This document shows positions 1-9,405 of a DNA stretch of 64,000 nt, in pieces. How positions within the stretch are numbered: the first letter of the stretch is position 1; each line of letters starts with the position of its first letter. Below the pieces are notes generated by a model, which was not told the DNA's origin, made no database searches, and worked only from the letters and a program-made list of their open reading frames with translations. The position numbers and the translations under genes were made by a program. The stretch is taken from assembly GCA_023653075.1 (NCBI GenBank), contig JAMNXQ010000003.1, forward strand, positions 31,268-95,267, given 5' to 3'. The DNA is from Algoriphagus sp. (GTDB lineage Bacteria > Bacteroidota > Bacteroidia > Cytophagales > Cyclobacteriaceae).

Positions 1-57
1 TTCTTGATTGAATTTACTCAGCTTACAAGACTGATTGAAGAATTTTACGAAAGCTAA
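1..57 (+). CDS. C-terminal fragment of a CDS running in from upstream (...FLIEFTQLTRLIEEFYES*); identity unknown
   Basis: Frame 1 is open from the window edge to TAA at 55-57; too short to identify. Confidence 0.3.
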   Translation, partial: FLIEFTQLTRLIEEFYES

Positions 58-68
58 ATTTAACCTGG

Positions 69-512
69 TTAGGGTTTTGCTTTGGTCCACTCCACCGTGC
101 GACCAATCAAGGAAAATCCAATGTATCCTTTAACTTCTAGGACATCCTTGGATTTCAAGGTCAGCTGGCAAGAATAAGTTTTTCCTGTTTTCGGATCGTA
201 AATGGTACCATCTTCCCACATTCCAGAATCATATTTCAACCCTTCCAATAGATTCAATCCCATCAAAGGACGAGATTTAAGTTTCGCATCTGGATTATCC
301 TTATCTACTGCAGGTTTACCTCCAGGATTAGGGTCTTTCAACCAGACGATTTTACCGATGAAGGCAGATCCTTTTTTCAAAATTTCAACCTTAGCGGTTT
401 TTTCAGTATTGTACCATACGCCCAAGATTGCATTTTCAGATTGCGCTTGTACCAGAAATGAACTGAAAAAGAAAAGTAAGAAGAGCGAAGAGATTTGCGA
501 TACTTTTTTCAT
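69..512 (-). CDS. DUF2147 domain-containing secreted protein
   Basis: Signal peptide (MKKVSQISSLFLLFFFSSFLVQAQ), then ILGVWYNTEKTAKVEI...GKIVWLKDPN...GLKYDSGMWEDGTIYDPKTGKTYSC typical of DUF2147. Confidence 0.88.
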   Translation of the reverse strand: MKKVSQISSLFLLFFFSSFLVQAQSENAILGVWYNTEKTAKVEILKKGSAFIGKIVWLKDPNPGGKPAVDKDNPDAKLKSRPLMGLNLLEGLKYDSGMWEDGTIYDPKTGKTYSCQLTLKSKDVLEVKGYIGFSLIGRTVEWTKAKP

Positions 513-582
513 TTGTTTTAATTTTATACAATACTAATTGAGAATGATTTTGTTTGTGTAGTTGTGAGTATGAATAATTTCT

Positions 583-1248
583 ATGGGCTCAATAGTTTTT
601 GATTATAAAGGACTGAACTTAACCCTATTGCCAGAAAAGGCAGTTTGGATAGATTCCATGGGCCTGCTATTGATTGCTGATCTCCATTTTGGAAAAGCAT
701 CCCACTTTCGTAAATCTGGAATTCCAATTCCTGAGAAGGTACATGACCAGGATTACATCCAGCTGAATAGCTTACTTTCAACCTATTCCCCGAAGCAGGT
801 CTACTTTTTAGGAGATTTGTTTCACAGCAGTTGGAATGAGGAATGGGAAACCTTACTCCATTTTTTAAAGCGATTCCCATCTTCTTCTTTCCATTTGGTA
901 GTTGGCAATCATGATATTTTGCCTTCAGATAAATACCGAAATCCGCATTTGAAGGTTCATGCACGTCCAATAGTAGTAGGAACCTTACTTCTTGCTCATG
1001 AACCTACTCCCCCTCCAGAGGGGGCACTTACTATCTGTGGCCATATTCATCCCGGAATTTTACTTCAAGGAAAAGCAAAGCAACGGGTGCGTATCCCTTG
1101 CTTCCACTATTCTGAAAATGTACTTACACTCCCAAGCTTTGGGAATTTTACTGGCATTTCCCTAATTAAAGGCGGAAAAAATGATTTCATTTGGGGAATT
1201 ACGGACGATAGACTTATTCCTATCCTTTCTCCCCCCATTATTGGGTAA
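583..1248 (+). CDS. pdeM: Ligase-associated DNA damage response endonuclease PdeM / metallophosphoesterase
   Basis: Metallophosphoesterase motifs IADLHFGKASHFR, FLGDLFHS, VVGNHD, GHIHPG; compact PdeM-like size. Confidence 0.8.
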   Translation: MGSIVFDYKGLNLTLLPEKAVWIDSMGLLLIADLHFGKASHFRKSGIPIPEKVHDQDYIQLNSLLSTYSPKQVYFLGDLFHSSWNEEWETLLHFLKRFPSSSFHLVVGNHDILPSDKYRNPHLKVHARPIVVGTLLLAHEPTPPPEGALTICGHIHPGILLQGKAKQRVRIPCFHYSENVLTLPSFGNFTGISLIKGGKNDFIWGITDDRLIPILSPPIIG

Positions 1249-1290
1249 ATCGCTTAAGCTTTTCTATTTTTGACTTGAATTTGATAGTAC

Positions 1291-2181
1291 ATGGCTAATC
1301 CGGCAAAAGCAAAAAAACAACTAGGTTATTTTAAGTTTGGTAGCGTCCTATTCAGTACGACCTTATCACTTTTTATCGTGGGGCTTTTTGGGATTATTTT
1401 GATTCAAGCGAGCTCACTTACCAAAATGATTCGGGAGAATATTGAGATTCAGGTTTTTTTAGATAAGGAGTTAAGCCAACAGCAACTTGCAGATTTACGG
1501 AAGGATTTGGCAGAAAGACCTTTTGTGCTACGTACAGAAGATAGCCTTTACTTACGGTTCATTTCAAATAAAGAAGCTGCTGAAACCTTTATCAAAAACA
1601 CAGGAGAAGATTTTACCGAATTTTTAGAAGACAATCCACTCAGAGACAGCTACGTGTTTTCGGTTGCTGAGGCGTATCAAAGTTCCGAACAGCTTACCGT
1701 GATCGCAAAAGAGTTGGAAACTCAACCTGGCGTATTTGAAGTGTCTTATATGGCTGACTTGGTGGATTCAATAAATAAAAATCTTATTAAAGTGTCCTTA
1801 ATCATGGGTGGCTTTATTCTCATCCTCATTGTGACTGTCATCATGCTAATCAATAACACGATTCGATTGGCTCTATTTTCTCAACGATTTTTGATTCGAT
1901 CTATGCAACTGGTAGGTGCCACTCGTGGATTTATACGAAAGCCATTTCTGGTAAGAGCCTTTATTTTTGGAGTTTTAGCAGGGGTTTTAGCCTCTTCGAT
2001 TCTATTTGGCCTTTTGGAATACACCAAAGGAAATATCGAAGGGTTCGGGTCCTTACAAAATACGGAACGGATGCTCCTCCTATTTGCTGGATTATCGATA
2101 ATGGGTGGACTCCTTTCCGGTTTTAGTACCTTACGTGCCGTCAACAAATACTTAAATATGTCCTTGGACGAACTTTATTAA
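1291..2181 (+). CDS. ftsX: Cell division protein FtsX (ABC transporter permease)
   Basis: Four-TM FtsX architecture; IEIQVFLDKELSQQQL extracellular domain; MQLVGATRGFIRKPFLVRA. Confidence 0.88.
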   Translation: MANPAKAKKQLGYFKFGSVLFSTTLSLFIVGLFGIILIQASSLTKMIRENIEIQVFLDKELSQQQLADLRKDLAERPFVLRTEDSLYLRFISNKEAAETFIKNTGEDFTEFLEDNPLRDSYVFSVAEAYQSSEQLTVIAKELETQPGVFEVSYMADLVDSINKNLIKVSLIMGGFILILIVTVIMLINNTIRLALFSQRFLIRSMQLVGATRGFIRKPFLVRAFIFGVLAGVLASSILFGLLEYTKGNIEGFGSLQNTERMLLLFAGLSIMGGLLSGFSTLRAVNKYLNMSLDELY

Positions 2182-2184
2182 TCC

Positions 2185-2394
2185 ATGAGCAATACCTCTT
2201 TTCCCTTTTCCAAAAAAAATTACCTCTTCCTTTTCTTAGGTTTGGGGCTAATTGTGCTAGGTTTTGTCATCATGGGTATGGATACTACACCACATGGCAA
2301 TGGATTTATGGGTTTGACACTTGGTCCTATAATTACCCTAGCTGGTTTTGTACTTGAGTTCTACGCCATTTTTGCCAAGGCTTCCAAATCCTGA
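2185..2394 (+). CDS. DUF3098 domain-containing small membrane protein
   Basis: 69 aa, two TM segments, NYLFLFLGLGLIVLGFVIMG; sits between ftsX and truB. Confidence 0.75.
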   Translation: MSNTSFPFSKKNYLFLFLGLGLIVLGFVIMGMDTTPHGNGFMGLTLGPIITLAGFVLEFYAIFAKASKS

Positions 2395-2428
2395 TTTTTA
2401 CGTTCTCAGCTTAGGCTACCCCATTCCC

Positions 2429-3124
2429 ATGCAGCAAGAAGCTTACGGAGAAGTTTTTTTAATCAACAAACCTTTGGAATGGACTTCCTTTGATGTGGTT
2501 AAAAAAGTCAGAAATGCCTTACGCATTAAGAAAGTGGGACATGCAGGTACTCTTGACCCCTTAGCTACAGGATTATTGATTGTTTGCGCTGGCAAAATGA
2601 CCAAGCAAATAGACGGGTTCATGGGGCAAGAAAAGGAATATACCGGAACATTTGTCTTAGGTGCTACCACAGAATCCTTTGACCTTGAAAAGCCCATCAT
2701 TCCAGTAGCAGATCCCTCTTTCATTACTTTGGAACAGGTTCAAGCAGCTGTTTTACAACTTACTGGTACGATTTTTCAGATCCCACCCATGCATTCCGCA
2801 ATTAAGGTGGATGGCAAACGGGTTTATGCTTCTGCTCGTTTGGGAATTGAAGTTCAAATGAACCCCAGACAAGTGGAAGTTCGGGAATTTGAAATTTGTA
2901 GATTTGAAAATGGGGAAATCGATTTTCGGATAAGCTGTTCCAAAGGAACTTATATCCGAAGTTTGGCGCGTGATCTAGGAGCGAGTCTAGCTGTAGGTGC
3001 GTATTTGAAATCCTTGTGTCGAACACGAATAGGGACCTATTCCTTAAAAAATGCAAAGGAGATTTCCGATTTGGTAGAAGAAATAAAATCTAGGCCCAAT
3101 GAAAATCTATCACCAACTCTCTGA
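2429..3124 (+). CDS. truB: tRNA pseudouridine(55) synthase TruB
   Basis: INKPLEWTSFDVVKKVR, GHAGTLDPLATGLL, KEYTGTFVLGATTESFD. Track ORF begins 2348, but ATG at 2429 (MQQEAYGEVFLINKP) fits the family start. Confidence 0.92.
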   Translation: MQQEAYGEVFLINKPLEWTSFDVVKKVRNALRIKKVGHAGTLDPLATGLLIVCAGKMTKQIDGFMGQEKEYTGTFVLGATTESFDLEKPIIPVADPSFITLEQVQAAVLQLTGTIFQIPPMHSAIKVDGKRVYASARLGIEVQMNPRQVEVREFEICRFENGEIDFRISCSKGTYIRSLARDLGASLAVGAYLKSLCRTRIGTYSLKNAKEISDLVEEIKSRPNENLSPTL

Positions 3125-4022
3125 ATTTCATCCGCCTCGTTATGCTGTAGTTACCTCAGGAACCTTCGACGGGGTGCATTTGGGTCATCAGAAAATTTTA
3201 CGCAGGTTGAAGGAGTTGGCTTTGCGTGAGGGTGGGGAAACCGTGCTCCTCACCTATTGGCCCCACCCTCGATTGATCCTCCAACCCGAAGACCATAGCC
3301 TACGGTTATTAACTACTTTACCCGAAAAAGTGAAGTTATTGGAAGAAATGGGTGTGGATCATTTAATTATTCTTCCATTCACCAAGGAATTATCGCAAAT
3401 GAGTTCAGAGGAATTTATACGAAAACTAGTGGTGGATAAAATTCAGACAAAAATTTTGGTCATTGGGTACGACCATAAGTTTGGAAAAAATAGAGAAGGA
3501 AGCTTTGAGTACCTTCAAAGCCATAGTCATCTTTTTGGATTTGCTATTGAGGAGATTTCAAGACAAGATGTGGATGACTTAGCAGTATCAAGTACAAAGA
3601 TTAGAAAAGCGCTTGCTTTAGGAGATAGTTCCACAGCTTCACGTTACTTAGGTAGATCTTATTTTTTGAGTGGTCAAGTGGTAAAAGGCCAACAAATAGG
3701 ACGCTCCTTAGGATTTCCAACAGCCAATATTCAAATCGCAGACCATTCCAAATTGCTCCCACGCGATGGTGTTTATGCGGTGCGCGCGGAAGTAAATTCA
3801 ATTCAATACAAAGCTATTTTGAATATCGGTAATCGCCCCACGGTAGAGGGTGAAAAGAAAACCATTGAAGCTCATTTAATTGATTTTGAGGGGGACTTGT
3901 ATGGGAAGGAGCTTCACATTTATTTCCAAGAGTTTTTACGCGAAGAGAAAAAATTCGAAAGCTTGCAGGCCCTTAAAAATCAGTTGGTGATAGACCGTGA
4001 ACGCGCTATCTTTATTCTATAA
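3099..4022 (+). CDS. ribF: Bifunctional riboflavin kinase / FAD synthetase
   Basis: [48 protein letters not shown]; overlaps truB by 26 bp. Confidence 0.93.
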   Translation: MKIYHQLSEFHPPRYAVVTSGTFDGVHLGHQKILRRLKELALREGGETVLLTYWPHPRLILQPEDHSLRLLTTLPEKVKLLEEMGVDHLIILPFTKELSQMSSEEFIRKLVVDKIQTKILVIGYDHKFGKNREGSFEYLQSHSHLFGFAIEEISRQDVDDLAVSSTKIRKALALGDSSTASRYLGRSYFLSGQVVKGQQIGRSLGFPTANIQIADHSKLLPRDGVYAVRAEVNSIQYKAILNIGNRPTVEGEKKTIEAHLIDFEGDLYGKELHIYFQEFLREEKKFESLQALKNQLVIDRERAIFIL

Positions 4023-4033
4023 ACCCAAAAGCT

Positions 4034-4732
4034 ATGATTTTAAAAACGGTTAAAAATGCAGAAGATGCTGTCTCTGATATTTCCAATGGAGCGATGCTCA
4101 TGATGGGAGGGTTTGGATTAAGCGGAATTCCCGAAAACTGTATAGCAGCCCTATTAAAAAAAGAAGTTCAAGACCTGACCATCGTTTCCAACAATGCTGG
4201 GGTAGATGATTTTGGGATCGGACTTTTTCTTCAAAAGCGCATGGTGAAGAAAATGATTTCAAGCTATGTGGGTGAAAACGATGAATTTGAGCGGCAACTT
4301 TTATCAGGCGAATTGGAAGTGGAACTAGTTCCTCAAGGAACTTTGGCGGAAAGGATACGTGCGGGTGGGGCTGGGATTCCTGCCTTCTTTACGCCAGCTG
4401 GTGTCGGTACGGAAGTTGCCATGGGCAAAGAAATACGGGAGTTTAATGGGAAGTTGTATTTGTTGGAAACTGGATTGACTGCTGATTTCGCGCTTGTCAA
4501 AGCTTGGAAAGGAGATACGGCAGGAAATTTGATTTTTAAAGGCACTGCTCGCAATTTCAATCCCATGATGGCTACCGCTGGAAAAATCACCATTGCTGAA
4601 GTAGAGGAATTGGTGCCTTTAGGAAGCTTAGATCCAAATGAAATTCATACGCCAGGAATCTACGTGCAGCGTATTTTTCAAGGAGAAAAGTATGAAAAAC
4701 GAATTGAACAGCGAACGGTTACAACAGGATAG
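4034..4732 (+). CDS. 3-oxoacid CoA-transferase subunit A
   Basis: [50 protein letters not shown]; paired with subunit B. Confidence 0.92.
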   Translation: MILKTVKNAEDAVSDISNGAMLMMGGFGLSGIPENCIAALLKKEVQDLTIVSNNAGVDDFGIGLFLQKRMVKKMISSYVGENDEFERQLLSGELEVELVPQGTLAERIRAGGAGIPAFFTPAGVGTEVAMGKEIREFNGKLYLLETGLTADFALVKAWKGDTAGNLIFKGTARNFNPMMATAGKITIAEVEELVPLGSLDPNEIHTPGIYVQRIFQGEKYEKRIEQRTVTTG

Positions 4733-4782
4733 TCGCACATCCGTAAGCGAATCCTTTCTTCAACCTTAATTTTTCAAATCCC

Positions 4783-5442
4783 ATGTTAACTAAAGAACAA
4801 ATAGCTAGACGAATTGCCAAAGAAGTGGAGCATGGGCAATACATCAATTTAGGCATAGGTATCCCAACCTTAGTAGCCAACTACATTCCAGCTCATTTGG
4901 ATGTGGTCTTGCAATCAGAAAATGGACTTTTGGGCATCGGCCCTTTCCCAAAGGAAGCAGATGTCGATCCCGATTTAATCAATGCAGGAAAGCAAACCAT
5001 CACCATGTTACCTGGGTCAGCGATTTTTGATTCTGCCCAATCCTTTGCCATGATTCGTGGGGGTCATGTGCATTTAACGATCTTAGGGGCAATGGAAGTC
5101 TCTGAACATGGAGATATTGCGAACTGGAAGGTTCCTGGCAAAATGGTTAAAGGTATGGGTGGCGCAATGGATTTAGTTGCTTCAGCCAAACACATTGTTG
5201 TTGCCATGCAGCATTGCTCGAAAGATGGACAATCCAAGTTATTGCCTACCTGTTCCCTACCTCTTACGGGTATTCGTTGTGTTAAAAAAATTGTTACGGA
5301 TTTAGCCGTATTGGAAATTGATCCTGCAGGTGGATTTGTGCTATTGGAACGTGCTCCTGGCGTATCAGTTGACGAAATTAATGCTAAAACCGCAGGTAAA
5401 TTAATCGTGAATGGTGAAATTCCGGAAATGACCTTTGCTTAA
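4783..5442 (+). CDS. 3-oxoacid CoA-transferase subunit B
   Basis: YINLGIGIPTLVANYIP, LQSENGLLGIGP, MIRGGHVHLTILGAMEVSEHGDIANWKVPGKMVKGMGGAMDL. Confidence 0.93.
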   Translation: MLTKEQIARRIAKEVEHGQYINLGIGIPTLVANYIPAHLDVVLQSENGLLGIGPFPKEADVDPDLINAGKQTITMLPGSAIFDSAQSFAMIRGGHVHLTILGAMEVSEHGDIANWKVPGKMVKGMGGAMDLVASAKHIVVAMQHCSKDGQSKLLPTCSLPLTGIRCVKKIVTDLAVLEIDPAGGFVLLERAPGVSVDEINAKTAGKLIVNGEIPEMTFA

Positions 5443-5483
5443 TTCCTAAGTTACTTAATAGAAAAACTAGTTTACTCAATCGT

Positions 5484-5828
5484 ATGAAAAAATCAGAAAT
5501 CAACTTTCAAATTGAATTGGATGAGACCAACTTACCCAAAACTATTCATTGGGATGCTTCGGACAAGGAAGGTGAAGGAGCTGAATCTACTAAAAGTATC
5601 AGTTTGAACGTTTGGGATAACCTCAACCACTCCACGCTTCGAATAGATTTGTGGACCGATGAGATGTCGGTCGTAGAAATGAAGCGGTTTTACATCGATA
5701 TCCTAGGTGGAATGGCTCAAACCATTATAAATAGTACGGGTGATGAGTATATGTCAGAAGAAATCAAAGACTTGTGTGACCGATTGGTTAAGCACGTAAA
5801 CGAGGAAAATAAGAAAGCCAAAATTTAG
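5484..5828 (+). CDS. gldC: Gliding motility protein GldC
   Basis: KKSEINFQIELDETNLPKTIHWDASD...SISLNVWDNLNHSTLRIDLWTDEMSVVEMKRF matches GldC pattern. Confidence 0.88.
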   Translation: MKKSEINFQIELDETNLPKTIHWDASDKEGEGAESTKSISLNVWDNLNHSTLRIDLWTDEMSVVEMKRFYIDILGGMAQTIINSTGDEYMSEEIKDLCDRLVKHVNEENKKAKI

Positions 5829-6132
5829 CGAAATCAGAAGTAAAGGAAGCTGTTTCAGCAACTTGCAGCCCCATTTCTAGTGATTTACAAATTTGACAAT
5901 TAGCAATAAAAATAGACTTCATTCAACTTATTTTCAAAATATTCGCTCTAAAATTTCAATATTAAAATTTTAATTCGATTTCTTGAAAATTAATTAAAAT
6001 TAAAGTGTTGGGAGTGCTGTTTTTTTTTACTAGAAAACAATAGAAAATTACCTTTTTCCTATAAATTTCGAATAATTGGATTGGATTCACCTTAATTCAA
6101 AAACCTTCTTAACTATTTTACAAAATTAGCCT

Positions 6133-9100
6133 ATGAAAAATTTTACCAAAAAAATCTGGAGTTCAGTGCTCTCAGCGGTGGTACTCCTAGCCTTAGGAAC
6201 CTCCGTTGCACTAGCTCAGACTACCATTTCCGGTACTGTCACTGATGCGGATACCAAGGAAACATTGGTAGGGGTAAACATCCTCGTGAAAGGAAAAGTA
6301 ATTGGGACCATTACTGACCTCTCCGGAAAGTTTACTTTAAACGTAAACCAAGAACCTCCATTTACTTTGGTGTTCTCAATGGTTGGTTTCGGAACAAAAG
6401 AAGTCGAAATCACCGGTGGAATCTCCAACCTTTCAGTGGAACTAGCTGAAGCTTCTATTTTAGGACAAGAAGTCGTGGTATCGGCATCAAGAGTGGAAGA
6501 GAGCATCCTAAGATCTCCAGTTTCTGTAGAAAAGATGGATATCATCGCGATTAGAGATGTACCTCAGGCAAGTTTCTACGATGCGCTTAACAACATGAAA
6601 GGGGTAGAAATGAGTACCCAGTCTTTGACTTTTAAGTCTTTCAACACCAGAGGCTTCAACGCCAACGGTAACGTGAGAACGGTACAAATGATTGATGGAA
6701 TGGACAACCAGGCACCTGGTCTCAACTTCTCTGTAGGTAACATTGTAGGTATCTCAGAATTGGATTTAGAAAGCGTAGAATTGCTTCCGGGTGCAGCTTC
6801 TGCACTTTATGGACCAAATGCAATCAATGGCATCCTTTTGATGAACTCCAAAAATCCGTTTCAATACCAGGGTCTTTCTGCTAATGTAAGAACTGGCTTG
6901 ATGGATCAAAAAGATAGAACAACTCCAGGAACTGGATTCTATGATTTTAGTGCTAGATATGCAAAAGCAATTAACGATAAGTTGGCATTCAAAGTCAATG
7001 TCCAGTATTTGAAAGCAGATGATTGGCAAGCAAATGATTTTCGTGATCAGTCCTTGTTGAACGCTTCTCGTATCAACAAGGGAGATCGAATCTCCAACCC
7101 AGCTTACAATGGAGTTAACGTTTACGGGGATGAAACCAACGTGAACATGAATTCTATTGCTCAGAGCATGGTAACTGCCGGTGCTTTACCAGCTGCCTTG
7201 CTTCCACTCATCCCACAGACTTTTGTGTCCAGAACTGGGTATAGAGAATCTGATTTGGCGGATTATGGCACCAAGTCTTTGAAATTGAATGCAGCCTTGC
7301 ATTACAGAATTAATGACCGTGTGGAAGCAATCATTCAAGGTAATTACGGATTCGGAACTACGGTATATACCGGAGCTGACCGTTATTCCATTGCTAACTT
7401 TAAGTTAGGCCAGTACAAAGCTGAATTGAAAGGTGCAAACTGGTTCTTGAGAGGCTATACCACTCAGGAGCGTTCAGGTGATGCATTTGCAGTAGGTATT
7501 GCCGCACAAGGTATCAACGAAGCTTGGAAGCCAAGCAGCACTTGGTTCCCGCAGTATGTAGGCGCTTTTGCACAGGCAAGAGCTAGGGGCCTAGACAATG
7601 CCATGGCGCACGATGCTGCAAGAGCATTTGCTGATCAAGGTCGTTTGCTCCCTGGAACTGCTGGATTTGATGCAGCTAAAGCCGCTGTAACTGGTCGTCC
7701 TATTCCAGGTAATGCTCAAGGTGTAGGTGCTAAATTTGTGGATAAAACCAACTTGTACCACGTAGAAGGTTCTTACCAGTTTACAAACATCAAATGGGCT
7801 GATTTCGTTGTAGGTGCTAACATTAGAACTTACCAACTAAACTCGGACAAAACTCTTTTCGCAACAGACGAAAACGGTGATGAATTCACCATCAAAGAGC
7901 ATGGCGCTTACCTACAAGGCGCTAAGTCCTTGTTCAATGATAAGTTTAGATTGACTGCTTCTGCGCGTTACGATAAGAACGAAAACTTCAAAGGACAGTT
8001 GTCCCCTAGAGTATCCGGTGTGTATTCTGCAGGAACTCACAACTTCAGAGCTTCTTACCAGACTGGTTTCCGTCTGCCAACGACACAAGATCAATACATT
8101 GACCTTGTGACTCCTCAGGCAAGATTGATTGGTGGTCTGCCACTTTTCAGAAGTAAGTACAACTTCTCTGGAAACCCAGTGTATTCGCTTGCCACAGTGA
8201 CCAGTTTCGGAGGAGCAGTTTTAGCGGGAACTCAACCTTCTTCACCCGTGTACCAAGCATCTATCGCCCAGGCTACCCAATTAGCGATAACACAAGCTAC
8301 AAATATAGTGACTCAACAGGTTTTGGCGGGCTTGATCCCTGCTGCGCAAGCACCTGCAGCCATCGCCGCCTTGGTGCCTAGCATCGTTCCTCAGATTGCT
8401 GCACAATTGGTACCTGCCAATGCTGCTGCTGCTGCCAAAGACAAGCTGGTGGCTTTCAAGCCTAGCGAATTCAAAGCTGAAACCGTGAGATCTTATGAAT
8501 TGGGCTACAAGGGTTTGTTTGCAAATAAATTGTTGATCGATGCTTATGCCTATTTCAATAGTTTTGAAAACTTCATCGGTGGCCAAGTATTGGTACAGGA
8601 TAAAAACTATGTGGCTACTAGCCCAGCTTCCACCTTGGGTCTTAACCTATTGAATGCAAACACCAGAAATATCTACTCCATGCCAGTGAATAGAACTGAG
8701 ACGATTAAATCATGGGGATGGGCTTTAGGCGCAGATTACCGTTTGCCTAAAAACTACACCATTGGTGGTAATGTGTCTTACAACACCCTTCAAAACCTTG
8801 AGGAGTTGACAGTAACTGGATTCCAGCCCTCTTTCAACACACCTGAGTACCGGTATGTAGTGAACTTCGCTAACCGTGAGCTTGTGAAGAACATTGGATT
8901 CGCTATGTCCTACAGATGGCAAGGTGAATTTGCTTGGCAGTCTTCTTTCGTAGCTCCTGCAGTGTCTTCACAGCAACTTTCTGTGATGCCAGCATTCGGG
9001 ACTTTCGATGCGCAAATGAGCGTAAAAATGAAGGCGCTTAAGTCTATCTTGAAAATCGGTGGATCTAACTTGTTCAATAGCTCCGGATACAGACAAGCAT

Positions 9101-9165
9101 GGGGTAACCCAACTGTAGGATCCATGTACTATGTGAGCTTGACATTTGATGAGTTCTTGAACTAA
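6133..9165 (+). CDS. TonB-dependent receptor with carboxypeptidase-like (CarbopepD_reg-like) N-terminal domain
   Basis: TTISGTVTDADTKETLVGVNILVKGK, plug domain (VEKMDIIAIRDVPQASFYDAL...), beta-barrel, C-terminal aromatic-rich strand; no SusD downstream. Confidence 0.92.
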   Translation: MKNFTKKIWSSVLSAVVLLALGTSVALAQTTISGTVTDADTKETLVGVNILVKGKVIGTITDLSGKFTLNVNQEPPFTLVFSMVGFGTKEVEITGGISNLSVELAEASILGQEVVVSASRVEESILRSPVSVEKMDIIAIRDVPQASFYDALNNMKGVEMSTQSLTFKSFNTRGFNANGNVRTVQMIDGMDNQAPGLNFSVGNIVGISELDLESVELLPGAASALYGPNAINGILLMNSKNPFQYQGLSANVRTGLMDQKDRTTPGTGFYDFSARYAKAINDKLAFKVNVQYLKADDWQANDFRDQSLLNASRINKGDRISNPAYNGVNVYGDETNVNMNSIAQSMVTAGALPAALLPLIPQTFVSRTGYRESDLADYGTKSLKLNAALHYRINDRVEAIIQGNYGFGTTVYTGADRYSIANFKLGQYKAELKGANWFLRGYTTQERSGDAFAVGIAAQGINEAWKPSSTWFPQYVGAFAQARARGLDNAMAHDAARAFADQGRLLPGTAGFDAAKAAVTGRPIPGNAQGVGAKFVDKTNLYHVEGSYQFTNIKWADFVVGANIRTYQLNSDKTLFATDENGDEFTIKEHGAYLQGAKSLFNDKFRLTASARYDKNENFKGQLSPRVSGVYSAGTHNFRASYQTGFRLPTTQDQYIDLVTPQARLIGGLPLFRSKYNFSGNPVYSLATVTSFGGAVLAGTQPSSPVYQASIAQATQLAITQATNIVTQQVLAGLIPAAQAPAAIAALVPSIVPQIAAQLVPANAAAAAKDKLVAFKPSEFKAETVRSYELGYKGLFANKLLIDAYAYFNSFENFIGGQVLVQDKNYVATSPASTLGLNLLNANTRNIYSMPVNRTETIKSWGWALGADYRLPKNYTIGGNVSYNTLQNLEELTVTGFQPSFNTPEYRYVVNFANRELVKNIGFAMSYRWQGEFAWQSSFVAPAVSSQQLSVMPAFGTFDAQMSVKMKALKSILKIGGSNLFNSSGYRQAWGNPTVGSMYYVSLTFDEFLN

Positions 9166-9184
9166 TCAAATCCAGTTATATGAA

Positions 9185-9218
9185 AAGAGGCTATTCGAAA
9201 GAGTAGCCTCTTTTTTTT
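9185..9218 (+). terminator. Rho-independent terminator after the TonB receptor
   Basis: AAGAGGCTA...TAGCCTCTT stem followed by T8. Confidence 0.8.
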
Positions 9219-9220
9219 GT

Positions 9221-9356
9221 ACTAAGTACTAAGTACCATGTACCCTGCCTTCGGCAGGAAGGCAAGATGCTTTCGAAGCACCATTTGGGTCAGAGCAGGA
9301 ATCCCTACTTGGTTCTTGGTACTTTGTACATTGTACTTGTGTTATTTGGTACAAAA
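9221..9356. repeat. Intergenic GTAC-rich imperfect inverted repeat with two internal hairpins
   Basis: GTACTAAGTACTAAGTACCATGTACC on the left, GGTACTTTGTACATTGTAC on the right; between them CCTGCCTTCGGCAGG and TGCTTTCGAAGCA. Confidence 0.55.
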
Positions 9357-9405
9357 AAAGACCACCCCTCCGGATAGCCTTTTTTAAAGAAGAACTGGTT
9401 GAAGG

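Noticed and set aside
6216-9125. Several antisense ORFs inside the TonB receptor gene
   Set aside because: Typical shadow ORFs of a long coding gene; no start context or recognisable domain
9221-9356. Possible CRISPR-like array from recurring GTAC motifs
   Set aside because: No regular direct repeats separated by unique spacers; structure is an inverted repeat with hairpins
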